From CAZCSK01 sp964501265 (GTDB lineage: Bacteria > Actinomycetota > CADDZG01 > JAHWKV01), in contig CAZCSK010000014.1 of the NCBI GenBank assembly GCA_964501265.1, forward strand, positions 1 through 50,998: a stretch of 50,998 bases of DNA, given 5' to 3'. A model generated the notes under the pieces. That model was not told the DNA's origin and searched no databases. It saw nothing but the letters and a program-made list of their open reading frames with translations. The position numbers and the translations under genes are program-made. Shown piece by piece: positions 24,780 to 33,802 of the stretch (position 1 is its first letter; every line of letters begins with the position of its first letter).

Positions 24780-26476
24780 CAGCCGACATCCCGGAGTGCA
24801 GCGGCTGGACGAAGGCGCGCGGCCCGCAGCGCTCCGAGCCCGCCTGCTATCAACCCACCGGCTAACGCCAAACCCATAGCCATGGCAAGGGTCGTCAAAT
24901 CCACGTTCGCTTGCAGATGTATGACCTCACTCACCGCTCGGGGCGCCCCGCCCAAACCGAACAGTCCTCTAGGGGCCCCGCTTGCCGCAGTCGCCTGAAG
25001 CGGGGGAACTAGTTGCGTTATTAGATAGGCCGCGCCCACTCCAAGTCCTATGCCAACGACCCCGCCGAGCAGTCCCTGCGCAATTGACTCGCCGACGACC
25101 TGTCTCACCACCATCCACTTCGGCCAGCCGATTGCCTTCAAAGTTCCAAGCTCGCGTACTCGTTTGTTCACCGACGAAAGTGTCAACAGCGTCGCCAAAA
25201 GGAAAGCCGAAGCCAGCATCACCAAAGACACGACAAGCCCCAGGCGATCCGCAAGGTTCGAAGCATCTACAAGCGAGCCACTCACTTTGTCAGCGATATC
25301 CTTCGCACTTGTAACAGTTGCTCCTGGGAACTTGTTTTCGATCTTGGATTCGAGGCTTGAAACGGCGGCGGCATCGTCTGCGGTCACCAGTAGAACATTC
25401 ACTCTTCCCACCCGCCCCGCCAGAGTTTGCAATTGCCCTAGCGGAAGGTAGATGTCCGCGGCCTGGCCGCCCAGCGGGGGTTTTGCGAGGCCGACGACTT
25501 TGAACTTCGTACCGTTCAGATCGATCTCGCCGCCGACCTCGATATCTTTGCGTTCTGCGTAGGATTCGGCTACGACTGTTTCGGTCGGATTGGCAGGCTC
25601 GCCCCCCGCTTTCGCTGAAGAAAAGAACACTCCCTTAGTGATCTGATTCCTCGTTAACAGCCCAATTCCGGGGATGGTCATGTCGACCCCGCCGATTGTG
25701 TAGGTCTCGCTCTTGATGTCCGTCGTCGGCGCGCCCAGGCTGCGTCTTATCGTCCGCTCTGGAGTAGTGAAGCTGCCCCTAAACTGGCGGAGTCGTTCCG
25801 GCAGGCATCTGGCGAATCCGCGTCTGCCCGATCCCGGTGCCGGTTCTTGACCACCCCCGTCCGTGGCTTGCGATTGCTCCACACACTGTCTGACTTGCGC
25901 TTCCTCTTCGGGCGTCAGCTGCGGGATATCTCGAGTTATGTCAAACGTCTCGCCTCCCGTTTGGAACTCCGCGACGATCTCGGGAATCGTGCCTTCTTGA
26001 TGTACTCCCGTCAGGGTAAGGCCGACTGCCACCTTGTCAACCCCGTCAATCGCAGTGATCGTCGCCGACTGTTCTTGCGGAAACGTGAGCTGGGTTGCGG
26101 GCACGAAAGAGTCGTGCACGAACTTGTCGCCCGGTTTTCCAAGCTTCGCAAGATCCGTGAGTACGGTGGCGTTTTCTTGAAGGAGCGCCTGGCGATCTTC
26201 GGGAGACATAGAGCCCAGCGCTCCGCCAGGGCCACCGGGTCCCGGGCCCTGCGCTTGCTCTCCCGTTTGCGGTGCACCTACAGAACGGGTGACCAACAGA
26301 TCAGTCCCCACGCTTGCGAGCGGGCTCAACACGCCCTTCTGCGCGACATCGAGGCCATTGGACAGGGCAGTCAGCGCCGCTACCAGCCCAACCCCGAGGC
26401 CGAGGCCGAGCACGGTCAGAATCGTCCTGCCGAGACGATGGCTGAGCTCTTTATAGATGTACTTCAGATAGAACGT
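24779..26476 (-). CDS. ABC transporter permease, MacB/FtsX type, apparent ACG start
   Basis: A MacB-like permease: an N-terminal transmembrane helix (ILTVLGLGLGVGLVAALTAL), a long extracellular MacB_PCD domain, and three C-terminal helices (LVVSLVMLASAFLLATLLTL, the ISP region AAYLITQLVPP, and LAMAMGLALAGGLIAGGL). The first conventional start is a GTG at 26413, which falls inside helix 1. Reading the same frame upstream gives FYLKYIYKEL and RTILT, exactly the cytoplasmic N terminus expected, preceded by ACG at 26474-26476. GGGAGG lies five bases before that ACG. I therefore take ACG as the start, adding 21 residues. A TGA closes the frame 16 codons further up, and no ATG/GTG/TTG lies between. 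Confidence 0.85.
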   Translation of the reverse strand, partial: TFYLKYIYKELSHRLGRTILTVLGLGLGVGLVAALTALSNGLDVAQKGVLSPLASVGTDLLVTRSVGAPQTGEQAQGPGPGGPGGALGSMSPEDRQALLQENATVLTDLAKLGKPGDKFVHDSFVPATQLTFPQEQSATITAIDGVDKVAVGLTLTGVHQEGTIPEIVAEFQTGGETFDITRDIPQLTPEEEAQVRQCVEQSQATDGGGQEPAPGSGRRGFARCLPERLRQFRGSFTTPERTIRRSLGAPTTDIKSETYTIGGVDMTIPGIGLLTRNQITKGVFFSSAKAGGEPANPTETVVAESYAERKDIEVGGEIDLNGTKFKVVGLAKPPLGGQAADIYLPLGQLQTLAGRVGRVNVLLVTADDAAAVSSLESKIENKFPGATVTSAKDIADKVSGSLVDASNLADRLGLVVSLVMLASAFLLATLLTLSSVNKRVRELGTLKAIGWPKWMVVRQVVGESIAQGLLGGVVGIGLGVGAAYLITQLVPPLQATAASGAPRGLFGLGGAPRAVSEVIHLQANVDLTTLAMAMGLALAGGLIAGGLGALRAARLRPAAALRDVG

Positions 26477-26481
26477 GGGGG

Positions 26482-26487
26482 CCTCCC
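26482..26487 (-). promoter_or_regulatory. GGGAGG ribosome site that points to an ACG start
   Basis: On the minus strand GGGAGG-CCCCC-ACG places a near-ideal ribosome site five bases from the ACG codon at 26474-26476. It is out of range for the GTG at 26413. This decides the start of the permease gene. Confidence 0.6.
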
Positions 26488-26637
26488 AGCCGCTTGTCTC
26501 GTACGATCAAACCATGCCTCCTTGAAGATCGCGTGAAGGACAAGATCTTTTGAGATTTTTTCGCGACTCGGTCTCTTTTGGCCGAATTCTGTCGGCGCGC
26601 CTCCTTACGATTTGCATACACGTAGAAGGAGGGAAGA

Positions 26638-27132
26638 ATGAACGAATTGCCTGACCATTTGGAGTGCGAGGTCTGCGAAGAGTCAATCCGCCACTTTCAG
26701 AAACTGGTGGCTACAGCAGAAGGCGTCGACCGTGCCCGGGCTCTCATTGAGCTCGGCGATGCGGCCCACATCGCCTTTCGGCTCGATCTCGCCCTGGCCT
26801 CTTTCGGCGCCTGCCGCGATCTGCTCCCTTCGGACGATTTTGCCGACCTTCAGTGCCAAGCCATATTCAAAGAATCCTGCGTTCTGGCTGAACAGGGCCT
26901 GTTCGCCATGGCTATCGAACGGTTGAGCGAGGCCAAAGCGATTTGTACACGGCAGGGGGACCTAGAACATCTGTCGCTGTGTGAGTGGAAACAGGGTGTC
27001 TTTTGCGCCTCGCTTGGACGAGAGACCGAAGCCATCGAACTGATCTCTGCCGCCCGTGATCGCTATCTTGAACTGCAGCGCCCCGGGATGGCCGCCCTAG
27101 TCGAACTCGATCTTAATCCAGCCACTTGGTGA
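26638..27132 (+). CDS. TPR-like helical protein, hypothetical
   Basis: A 164-residue cytoplasmic protein with paired-helix repeats (RARALIELGDAAHIAFRLDLALASFGAC, then AIFKESCVLAEQGLFAMAIERLSEAKAIC and LCEWKQGVFCASLGRETEAIELISAARDRYL), the spacing of about three tetratricopeptide units. GAAGGAGGG lies upstream of the ATG. It has several Cys (CEVCEES at 9-15), but no clear metal site. TPR proteins mediate protein-protein contacts; the partner is unknown. It is divergent from the MacB-type transporter, with 161 bases between them, and convergent with the ABC-2 operon. Confidence 0.72.
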   Translation: MNELPDHLECEVCEESIRHFQKLVATAEGVDRARALIELGDAAHIAFRLDLALASFGACRDLLPSDDFADLQCQAIFKESCVLAEQGLFAMAIERLSEAKAICTRQGDLEHLSLCEWKQGVFCASLGRETEAIELISAARDRYLELQRPGMAALVELDLNPATW

Positions 27133-27237
27133 TAGACCAAACCGATCTGCCGTCTGGGTATGGAGAAGCTTCGGGACGTTTGTTCAGCCCTCACCGTGGC
27201 CAGCGGTTGCTGATCCTTGCTTTCCGAGGCGGACTCT

Positions 27238-28248
27238 TCAGGCCCGGACCTCTTGTCTCATGAACGCCACATATGCGCCGGCGAAACAAAGGACCGTGAG
27301 AGCCACTAATCCGGTTACCTGGGGCCAGACGATCGACAGGCTCTGCTCCAACGTCAGCGGCCCCCGTATCGCGCCGGAAGACGGGTCTTGAAGCGACAAG
27401 AGCCCCAGGATATTGAAGGTCCTTTGTTCCGGTTCTAAGAGCGCAACCGTAGCTTCTTGATAAAGCGACTGAGGGAATATGAATGAAAGGTTGCGCTGGG
27501 TCTTCGCGTTGGCAATCGCCTCTTCGATCGTTGGGCCTTCTGGCAATGGCGACACGATATCGGCGACTATTCCCACCAGCAGGAGGGCGAACAAGCTCGC
27601 GACCAGCCATGCCGCGATGGCGGCCAGAGCCGATGTCGATGCCTTACGCAGAACCACCGAAAACAGGCTCGAAAGCGCCAGCCAGAAACCGATGTACACG
27701 ATTGAAACGACCAAGAAGCCGACGAGACGAATCAGCTCGGAGAGACTTGGTGTTACTCCGATCCTGATTATCCCTACGCCCGCCACGATCATGGACAAGG
27801 AAACAAGAACAATCCCGATTACCGAAAGTCCCGCGACGAACTTGCCGTTGATCACGTCGTCGCGATGGATTGGCTGAGACAAAAGTCGCGGCAGAGTGCC
27901 CTGTGAACGTTCCCCGTTAACAGCGTCGAATCCAAAGGCGATTCCAAACAGAGGGCCGAGCAGAGCCACAAGTGCGAAGAATGGCGGAATGCGGCTCGCC
28001 TCTGGCTGGATGGTAAAGAGCTTCAGAAACAAGCCCGGAAAGTCAGAGTCGATTGCCGACGAAGCTTCGCGGATGCCTCCAGCCGCGGAGTAGACGGCGG
28101 CGATTGCCGACAGCCCCATGATCGCTATCAGAATAAAGAACCGGACAGAGATGAGATGGTCGGTGAGTTCCTTGCCCGCGATAACCCGCCATCCGCCCGA
28201 TGATTGGCGTCTGGGCGGCGAAGCGACTTCGTTAACTGTCGCGGCCAT
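27238..28248 (-). CDS. ABC-2 type transporter permease
   Basis: A 336-residue integral membrane protein with about six transmembrane helices (FFILIAIMGLSAIAAVYSA, VALLGPLFGIAFGF, VIGIVLVSLSMIVAGVGII, FLVVSIVYIGFWLAL, AIAAWLVASLFALLLVGIV, VTGLVALTVLCFAGAYVAF). The motif GFDAVNGERSQGTLPRLLSQPIHRDDVI is characteristic of ABC-2/NosY-like permeases. I prefer the ATG at 28248 over a TTG three codons upstream. It overlaps the ATPase gene's end by 17 bases. With that ATPase and the NEW3 protein it forms an export or membrane-remodelling operon of unknown substrate. Confidence 0.93.
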   Translation of the reverse strand: MAATVNEVASPPRRQSSGGWRVIAGKELTDHLISVRFFILIAIMGLSAIAAVYSAAGGIREASSAIDSDFPGLFLKLFTIQPEASRIPPFFALVALLGPLFGIAFGFDAVNGERSQGTLPRLLSQPIHRDDVINGKFVAGLSVIGIVLVSLSMIVAGVGIIRIGVTPSLSELIRLVGFLVVSIVYIGFWLALSSLFSVVLRKASTSALAAIAAWLVASLFALLLVGIVADIVSPLPEGPTIEEAIANAKTQRNLSFIFPQSLYQEATVALLEPEQRTFNILGLLSLQDPSSGAIRGPLTLEQSLSIVWPQVTGLVALTVLCFAGAYVAFMRQEVRA

Positions 28249-29173
28249 CGCGCCCAAAGTAGTTCATGTAGATAACGTCCAAGGCTTCTTCTCGAAGTGC
28301 GAGATGCAGCAGACCGATCCCGCGTTCTGAAAGAGCCTTCACGATCTGGGGTCGCAGGTCCGTGTCGGCCGAGATAACCCAATGATCCTCGCCTCGGTCG
28401 ATCCTGGTGACGCCGGGGATCGAGTACATCACATCTCCTGCGCGGCTCCAATCGTCCACCGCCACTTCGATCGTCGCCCCTGAAGTCTTTAGTCTCGCCG
28501 CCAGTTCGCGCACAGGCCCTTCCGCAACCATCTTGCCTTTAACGAAGATGCCCACTCGGTCGCAGATCGATTGCACTTGATGCAGCAAGTGAGACGAAAG
28601 AAGCACGGTCACTCCGCTGTCCTCTCGAAGAGCCCGAATCAGGTCGAGAATCTCGCGAAGGCCCTCCGGGTCGATGCCGATCGTCGGCTCGTCGAGAATC
28701 AGCAAGCGTGGATTTTTCACGAGCGCGTCGGCAATACCTAGGCGCTGTCGCATCCCGCGTGAGTAAGTTCCCGATGGCTTGTCGGCCGAGTCGGAAAGAC
28801 CTACCTGGTCCATGAGTTCTGCGATGCGAGGCCCGTATTCGGCTTTGTCCATTCTGTTCAGGCGAGCCGTGTACTCCAGGTTTTGCCGTCCGGTGAGGTC
28901 GGAGTAGAACCCGACGTTATCTGGGACGTAACCGACCACACGCTTTACGTCCAAAGGTTGGCGGGTGGGGCTGAGGCCCGACACGCTTGCGGTGCCCGAC
29001 GTCGGCTCCGAAAGCCCGAGGAGCATGAGAATCGTTGTCGTCTTGCCAGCGCCGTTAGGGCCGAGGAGCCCGAATATCTCGCCCTCTCCAACAACAAGGT
29101 TCAACGAATCGACTGCGGTGAAGTCCCCGTAACGCTTCGTGAGTCCAACTGCCGAAATCGCGGTTCCAGCCAT
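28232..29173 (-). CDS. ABC transporter ATP-binding protein, ABC-2/NosF type
   Basis: A 313-residue ABC ATPase. Walker A is GPNGAGKTTTI, the signature region TYSRGMRQRLGIADALV, Walker B LLILDEPTIGIDPEG and H-loop LSSHLLHQV. The C-terminal 80 residues are the extra domain typical of ABC-2 exporters such as NosF/CcmA-like ATPases. It lies between the NEW3-domain gene (six bases upstream) and the ABC-2 permease (overlapping), so all three are co-expressed. It powers export or membrane-protein assembly with the permease. Confidence 0.95.
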   Translation of the reverse strand: MAGTAISAVGLTKRYGDFTAVDSLNLVVGEGEIFGLLGPNGAGKTTTILMLLGLSEPTSGTASVSGLSPTRQPLDVKRVVGYVPDNVGFYSDLTGRQNLEYTARLNRMDKAEYGPRIAELMDQVGLSDSADKPSGTYSRGMRQRLGIADALVKNPRLLILDEPTIGIDPEGLREILDLIRALREDSGVTVLLSSHLLHQVQSICDRVGIFVKGKMVAEGPVRELAARLKTSGATIEVAVDDWSRAGDVMYSIPGVTRIDRGEDHWVISADTDLRPQIVKALSERGIGLLHLALREEALDVIYMNYFGRDGRDS

Positions 29174-29179
29174 TGCGGC

Positions 29180-30346
29180 TTACCGGCGGCCGTACTGGCG
29201 GAATACCCGAAGAAGTATGAAGACGGCGAAGGCGATGACGAGAAATCCGACGAAGAGCCAGAGTCTGGAGGCAGCGACCGTGGCGCGAATCTCCACATCG
29301 TCACTAACGCCTCCGGCCGCGGCGTTGAACGAGACAACATAGTCGCCGGCCACCGCGTCGCCGGACGGCGTGATCTGGGCCGTGACCCGCGCCGATTTTT
29401 TCGGCTCAATCTTTTTGATCTCGGCGGGGCTGAATGTGATCTTCCATCCCGATGGGGGAGTGCTCGTAACCTTGACGGTCTGAACTGCGGATGTACCGTC
29501 GTTTTTAACTTCCAAAATGAAGTCCGAAGTCTTGCCTGCGATTGCTTTCGTGTTCAATCTCTCGTCGGGAGTCGACAGAGCCAGCTTGACGTTACCCGTG
29601 ACTTCAACATCGACGGTTGCTTCCGCGGATTTGGTACCGCTGGTCGCGCGGGCTTTGATCTGGTGCTTGCCGGCAACGGCGCTGGCGGGCGGCGTAGCTT
29701 CGAGTTCGATCGTTCCCGTTGCTCCTCCTTCAACTTTCGCCGTGGCCGCCTGCGCCTGGCCTGTCGGCCTCACCGTGACTTGCCAACCCTCTGGCCCCTC
29801 GGCTGCAAGTTCGAAGTTCGTCGCCTCGGCTGTGTTGTTCGTAAGAGTGAGGTTCGTTTTGAAAGGAGCCTCGGCGGAGCCGCGAAGCGATGGAAACTCC
29901 GGCACGAGCGTCACCGCGCCCTCTCCGACATCGGCGACTTTGATATCAACAATCAAAAGGTCGGTCCCCGATGCGGAGGTTCCCCTCAGCGCGACTCGGT
30001 AGTCGCCCTTCGCTGCATCCGGAGGCACTCTCACTTCCAGAGTGAGCGCCGGAGGTATGCGGAATTCGCCCCCAGCATCGCCGAAGACCCCATTTACCAC
30101 GAAGCCCCCGCCCTTGAGCGTGGCAGTCCAACTCGGTGGAACTTCAATGACCTGAAGGGCCACCTTTTGGCGGGAGGGAGTTCTAACTTCGATATTCAAG
30201 GTTACGGATTTGCCGGCATCGACCGAGACGGCCGGGTAGGGAGTGATCAGCTGGAGGCCGCCAGCCCCCACAGCGGGCAATGGGCCGAGAGCCGTCACCG
30301 CCACTAACATTGCGACGGCAGCGAGAAACAGAGTCGATTTCTTCAT
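29180..30346 (-). CDS. NEW3-domain surface protein of ABC-2 operon
   Basis: A 388-residue envelope protein. Residues 1-27 form a signal peptide (LFLAAVAMLVAVTALGPLPAVGA). Three Ig-like NEW3/NPCBM-associated domains follow, each with a PxxW (PPSWTATL, GPEGWQVTV, PSGWKITF) and a GDY core. A C-terminal helix (WLFVGFLVIAFAVFILL) with a basic tail anchors it. It is the first gene of the NEW3-ATPase-permease operon, an arrangement known in Bacillota and Actinomycetota. A -10-like TATACT nine bases upstream of the ATG and no ribosome site suggest a leaderless message. It may hold or deliver the exported substrate at the outer face. Confidence 0.88.
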   Translation of the reverse strand: MKKSTLFLAAVAMLVAVTALGPLPAVGAGGLQLITPYPAVSVDAGKSVTLNIEVRTPSRQKVALQVIEVPPSWTATLKGGGFVVNGVFGDAGGEFRIPPALTLEVRVPPDAAKGDYRVALRGTSASGTDLLIVDIKVADVGEGAVTLVPEFPSLRGSAEAPFKTNLTLTNNTAEATNFELAAEGPEGWQVTVRPTGQAQAATAKVEGGATGTIELEATPPASAVAGKHQIKARATSGTKSAEATVDVEVTGNVKLALSTPDERLNTKAIAGKTSDFILEVKNDGTSAVQTVKVTSTPPSGWKITFSPAEIKKIEPKKSARVTAQITPSGDAVAGDYVVSFNAAAGGVSDDVEIRATVAASRLWLFVGFLVIAFAVFILLRVFRQYGRR

Positions 30347-30355
30347 TGAAGCGAG

Positions 30356-30361
30356 AGTATA
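30356..30361 (-). promoter_or_regulatory. -10 box TATACT for a leaderless operon
   Basis: TATACT lies nine bases before the NEW3 gene's ATG on the minus strand, so transcription would begin about three bases before the start codon. The same geometry recurs upstream of several other genes in the window. Confidence 0.45.
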
Positions 30362-30362
30362 C

Positions 30363-31385
30363 CTAAGGTTTCGCCGGGCGCGTGTTCCGGGCCTTCGAAG
30401 GCGCTACGCGCTTGCCCTCGCCCCGCTGCTTGGGAAAGTGCGGGGGCCAAGGCGCGTCCGAAAGACCTCCGGCCTCATCGCGGGCGGCAAGTTCCAGCAA
30501 CGGTTCAAGACTGCCGGCGAACTCGTCGATCGTCGCCCCCGGGTCGCCTTTGGACCCGAATCGAGCCGGGACGGTGTTCACGGTCAAAGCCGCCGGATCG
30601 AGACCTGAAACTTCGTCCCACCCGACGGGACATGAGACGCGGGCGTCGGGCGTCGGCCGGACGGAATAAGCGGAAGCAACGGTGCGGTCCCTCGCGTTTT
30701 GGTTGTAGTCGATAAAAACACCGTGGCGTTGTTCCTTCCACCATGCAGTGGTTGTGAGTTTCGGGATTCGTCTCTCGGTCTCCCTAGCCAGCGCCAGAGC
30801 CGCTCGCCTGACGTCGGTGAAGTCCCAATTTGTCTCGATGCGAACGTTGATGTGGATTCCCCGCGATCCTGAAGTCTTTGGAAAGCCGTCGAGTTTGTAT
30901 TCGGCGAGAACATCTTTTATCGCCAATGCGACTACGGTGACATCTTCAAATGAAGCTTCCGGAGTCGGATCGAGGTCGACGCGTAATTCATCGGGGTGAT
31001 CCAGGTCGGCGCGCCGCACCGGCCACGGGTTGAGATCGATGCAACCCAGGTTGATCGCCCAAGCAAGATGTGCGGTATCTGCGATGGTAAGAAACTCAGC
31101 AGTTCTTCCGCTAGGAAAGGAAACGACCGCCGTCTGGATCCACTCGGGCCTTGGCTCGGGCACGCGCTTTTGAAAGAAGAAGTCACCCTGTTGACCGTTG
31201 GGATACCTCTTGAGTGAGGTCGGACGATTGCGGCACCCGGTGAGAGCGCCTTCGGCGACCTCTAGGTAGTACGTCACAAGTCCCAGTTTGGTCAGGCCCG
31301 TCTCGGGAAAGAAAATCTTGTCCGGATTCGTGATGGTTACTTCGTGACCATCCAGTTCAAGTACTTCGGGCGACGATTTAGCCAT
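30363..31385 (-). CDS. ligD: LigD-type polymerase domain protein (NHEJ primase-polymerase)
   Basis: A 340-residue archaeo-eukaryotic primase-polymerase of the LigD POL family, used to fill or extend ends during non-homologous end joining. The metal-binding motif is RVDLDP (D137, D139); TSGSRGIHI (171-179) is the nucleotide-binding region; LTKLGLVTYYLEVAE and PTSLKRYPNG are family hallmarks. It is a free-standing POL domain without ligase or phosphoesterase domains, and neither Ku nor an ATP-dependent ligase lies in the window. AAGGAAA precedes the ATG. It overlaps the upstream membrane-protein gene by eight bases. The C-terminal 30 residues are basic and unstructured. Confidence 0.92.
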   Translation of the reverse strand: MAKSSPEVLELDGHEVTITNPDKIFFPETGLTKLGLVTYYLEVAEGALTGCRNRPTSLKRYPNGQQGDFFFQKRVPEPRPEWIQTAVVSFPSGRTAEFLTIADTAHLAWAINLGCIDLNPWPVRRADLDHPDELRVDLDPTPEASFEDVTVVALAIKDVLAEYKLDGFPKTSGSRGIHINVRIETNWDFTDVRRAALALARETERRIPKLTTTAWWKEQRHGVFIDYNQNARDRTVASAYSVRPTPDARVSCPVGWDEVSGLDPAALTVNTVPARFGSKGDPGATIDEFAGSLEPLLELAARDEAGGLSDAPWPPHFPKQRGEGKRVAPSKARNTRPAKP

Positions 31386-32163
31386 TTTCCTTGCCCTCGA
31401 GAATTAGAGCGCCGAAAACTATCGACTGGATAAACAGGCCAAAGAAAGCACTCAAGTATCCTCGTACTGCGAAGGGATTCTCGCCGGGATGACGCAGCAG
31501 TTGACCCACCGACAACCACAATCGCGCTGAAACCGCGGCAAGCATCCATACCGATGCTCTGTCCAGAACTGGGCGCATGTGTCCCCCGGAAACGGCCCTG
31601 CCGACCATCGGCGCGACGGTGCCAGTCACTACCGCGTATAGCACCGTACTGAGGGCAAGCGGTATGAGTCTTTGGAGGCCGAGTTCCCCCGCCGGGTCAC
31701 TTGCGACAGTTCCCACGTAATATAGGGCCAACAGCAGGATCGGGATTAAGCAAAGGGCGCCAACCAGATAAACAAGGCTCACTCGAAGCATCCAGAGGGC
31801 CTTGAATCCGGACTGGAGAATCATCGTCGCTACTAACCAAACGAAAGCGACGCGTATGATCAAGAGTAACGGCTGGGTCCATGTCCCCCTTAGTTGGAAA
31901 TGAACTATTAGGTCGAGCGGCGCGGGCAAGAACATCGTCCTCAATATGCCGGCACTGGGTTCGCGGTGGTCCACCACGGCGATCAACGCGAACATCGCCA
32001 GGCTGCCGACGATCACTACAAAAAAGATAATCGGCCGGCGCAAATGGAGTCTTACGCTGGCAATTGATGTGCGAAACAAGCGTTCCCAGAAGTTAGGGGA
32101 GGACGCTCTATTCAAACGCCAGCGCCGCCATCCGGTCATCGTCGATTCCCGGGTCTTCTCCAA
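31378..32163 (-). CDS. hypothetical multi-pass membrane protein
   Basis: A 261-residue protein with about six hydrophobic helices (IIFFVVIVGSLAMFALIAVV, LLLIIRVAFVWLVATMIL, LVYLVGALCLIPILLLALYYV, LIPLALSTVLYAVVTGTVAPM, SVWMLAAVSARLWLSVG, GYLSAFFGLFIQSIVFGALI) and a basic N terminus. No known family is recognised. It overlaps the AidB-like gene upstream by up to 56 bases; an internal ATG at 32139 would shorten the overlap. It also overlaps the ligD gene downstream by eight bases, so all three appear to be one transcript. Confidence 0.82.
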   Translation of the reverse strand: MEKTRESTMTGWRRWRLNRASSPNFWERLFRTSIASVRLHLRRPIIFFVVIVGSLAMFALIAVVDHREPSAGILRTMFLPAPLDLIVHFQLRGTWTQPLLLIIRVAFVWLVATMILQSGFKALWMLRVSLVYLVGALCLIPILLLALYYVGTVASDPAGELGLQRLIPLALSTVLYAVVTGTVAPMVGRAVSGGHMRPVLDRASVWMLAAVSARLWLSVGQLLRHPGENPFAVRGYLSAFFGLFIQSIVFGALILEGKENG

Positions 32164-33739
32164 CTAGTGGGGTCGAAGTGAACAGAGACGCCGCTGTTGC
32201 CGACCTTGAATCATTGTCGCGTTGCAGCGCCCAGCCCCCCGCCTCACATAGAAGCGCAGCTTGATATGTCCTGGCCATTCCCCAAGCCAGTCGGCGAGCG
32301 CCCGCTTCGTTTGCCTGCGGAATCAGGAGCCTCAGTTCCTCGATTGCGGCGAAGACGCGCCCAGCGGGACCGGCTATCAGCGGATGATCGAAGGCCCGAG
32401 CCCTGGCCTCGACGTCGGAGAGAAAAGCATCGCCGGTGCCCTCCTTGCCCAAAGCCCGCACCACATCGAGCGCCATGATGGTAGTTGTGCCCTCCCATAT
32501 GCATTGAATGTGCGCGTCGCGAAGGAGCCTGGGAAGTCCCGTGTCTTCGACGTAGCCGGCCCCTCCGAAACTTTCGATCAATTGACTGCAAGCGTCCACG
32601 CCCTGGCGGGCGACAGCGAGTTTCGTAAGAGGCATGACGACGCGCGCTAGAAGGGCATCGCCGCCGTTTTCGGTGTGACCGAGAAGTTCGGCGGCCCTTG
32701 CGATGAGCACAACCCCGGCTTCATATGTGGCTGCGATCCTCGCTATCCAATTCCGGTGGGCGGGCAAGGCGGTGAGGGGCTTTCCGAACGCCTCTCGCCG
32801 CGAGGCGTAGTCGCGGGCAAGGCCGAGGCCGTGCCCGGCAAGCGCGTTCGCGCCGCAAGCGGCGTGCAATCGAGTGACATTTAGCATCGTGGAGATCTTG
32901 GCGACACCGCGGCCCACGCCCCCCACTGGCACTGCGATCGTTCCTTCGAGGTCGAGTTCGGCGGTGGGAAGCGCCTTGGTTCCGAGTTTGTCTTTCAAGC
33001 GCCTCACACGAATGCCGTTCCACGAGCCGTCGGGCCGCCGAAGCTCCAGTGCGAAAAGCGAAAGCCAGCGGCTTCCTTGCGATGCGCCTTCCGGCCGGGC
33101 GAGCACCAGCGCCATGTCGGCAGTGGTGGCCGACGTGAACCACTTTGAACCATGCAGCTCCCAAACCTCACCGATCTGGTGAGCGACGGTGCTTGTGCGG
33201 CCGACATCAGACCCGCCTTCCCTTTCCGTCATCCACTGACCGCTGGTCCAAGCGTTTTGCCGTGCGGTAAGGCGCGGAACGTAGACCTCGGCAAGTTCGG
33301 GGTCTACGGCCAGCAGCGTCGCCGCCGCTGCGTCGGTCATCGCCAACGGGCAGTCCGCCGTGGCTGAAACGGGCATGAAAAGGTGTAGCAGCCCGAGTTG
33401 AACTACCCGTGACAGCGCCCCATAGGCTTTCTCGTATGCGGTGGCCACTATCCCCGCTTCCTGCCCAATTCGCACAAGCCTGTTCCACGCCGGATCGACG
33501 TCGATGCGGTCGATGCGTTGCCCCCAGGAGTCATAGCTGACCAGGCGCGGGGGATTGGATTCGGCGACCTCTTGCAGCTCGATCAACTCATCGACGGCTC
33601 TCTGGCCCATTTCGTCTAGAGATGCAGACGCCGCCTCGAACGCGTCAGGTCCGAGTATGCGTTCGAGAGTCTGTCTGAGCGCCCGGTCGGTTCGAAAGCG
33701 GTTGGTGGCGGCCGGCCTATCCTGAATGAACTCGTCCAC
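32108..33739 (-). CDS. aidB: acyl-CoA dehydrogenase, AidB-like
   Basis: A 543-residue flavoprotein of the acyl-CoA dehydrogenase fold. Residues around SGQWMTEREGGSDVGRTSTVA and GSKWFTSATTADMALVLARPEG are the AidB-type FAD-binding region. RLHAACGANALAGHGLGLARDYASRREAFGKPL and QCIWEGTTTIMALDVVRAL mark the helical C-terminal domain. AidB proteins bind DNA and respond to alkylation; other members may be plain dehydrogenases. The GTG start is at 33739, and a -10-like TAGTGT nine bases upstream implies a leaderless message. It heads an operon with a membrane protein and the LigD polymerase, which fits a DNA-damage theme. Confidence 0.85.
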   Translation of the reverse strand: MDEFIQDRPAATNRFRTDRALRQTLERILGPDAFEAASASLDEMGQRAVDELIELQEVAESNPPRLVSYDSWGQRIDRIDVDPAWNRLVRIGQEAGIVATAYEKAYGALSRVVQLGLLHLFMPVSATADCPLAMTDAAAATLLAVDPELAEVYVPRLTARQNAWTSGQWMTEREGGSDVGRTSTVAHQIGEVWELHGSKWFTSATTADMALVLARPEGASQGSRWLSLFALELRRPDGSWNGIRVRRLKDKLGTKALPTAELDLEGTIAVPVGGVGRGVAKISTMLNVTRLHAACGANALAGHGLGLARDYASRREAFGKPLTALPAHRNWIARIAATYEAGVVLIARAAELLGHTENGGDALLARVVMPLTKLAVARQGVDACSQLIESFGGAGYVEDTGLPRLLRDAHIQCIWEGTTTIMALDVVRALGKEGTGDAFLSDVEARARAFDHPLIAGPAGRVFAAIEELRLLIPQANEAGARRLAWGMARTYQAALLCEAGGWALQRDNDSRSATAASLFTSTPLVGEDPGIDDDRMAALAFE

Positions 33740-33802
33740 TACTTAAGGACACTACCCGATGCCTTTCTGCCAGCAAAGCCCTGTAATGAAAGGATCATCA
33801 GG

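Noticed and set aside
28883..30307. A 474-codon plus-strand frame opposite the NEW3 and ABC genes
   Set aside because: It is antisense to two genes with clear domains, and its product (Arg/Gly-rich, no fold) looks like translated codon bias.
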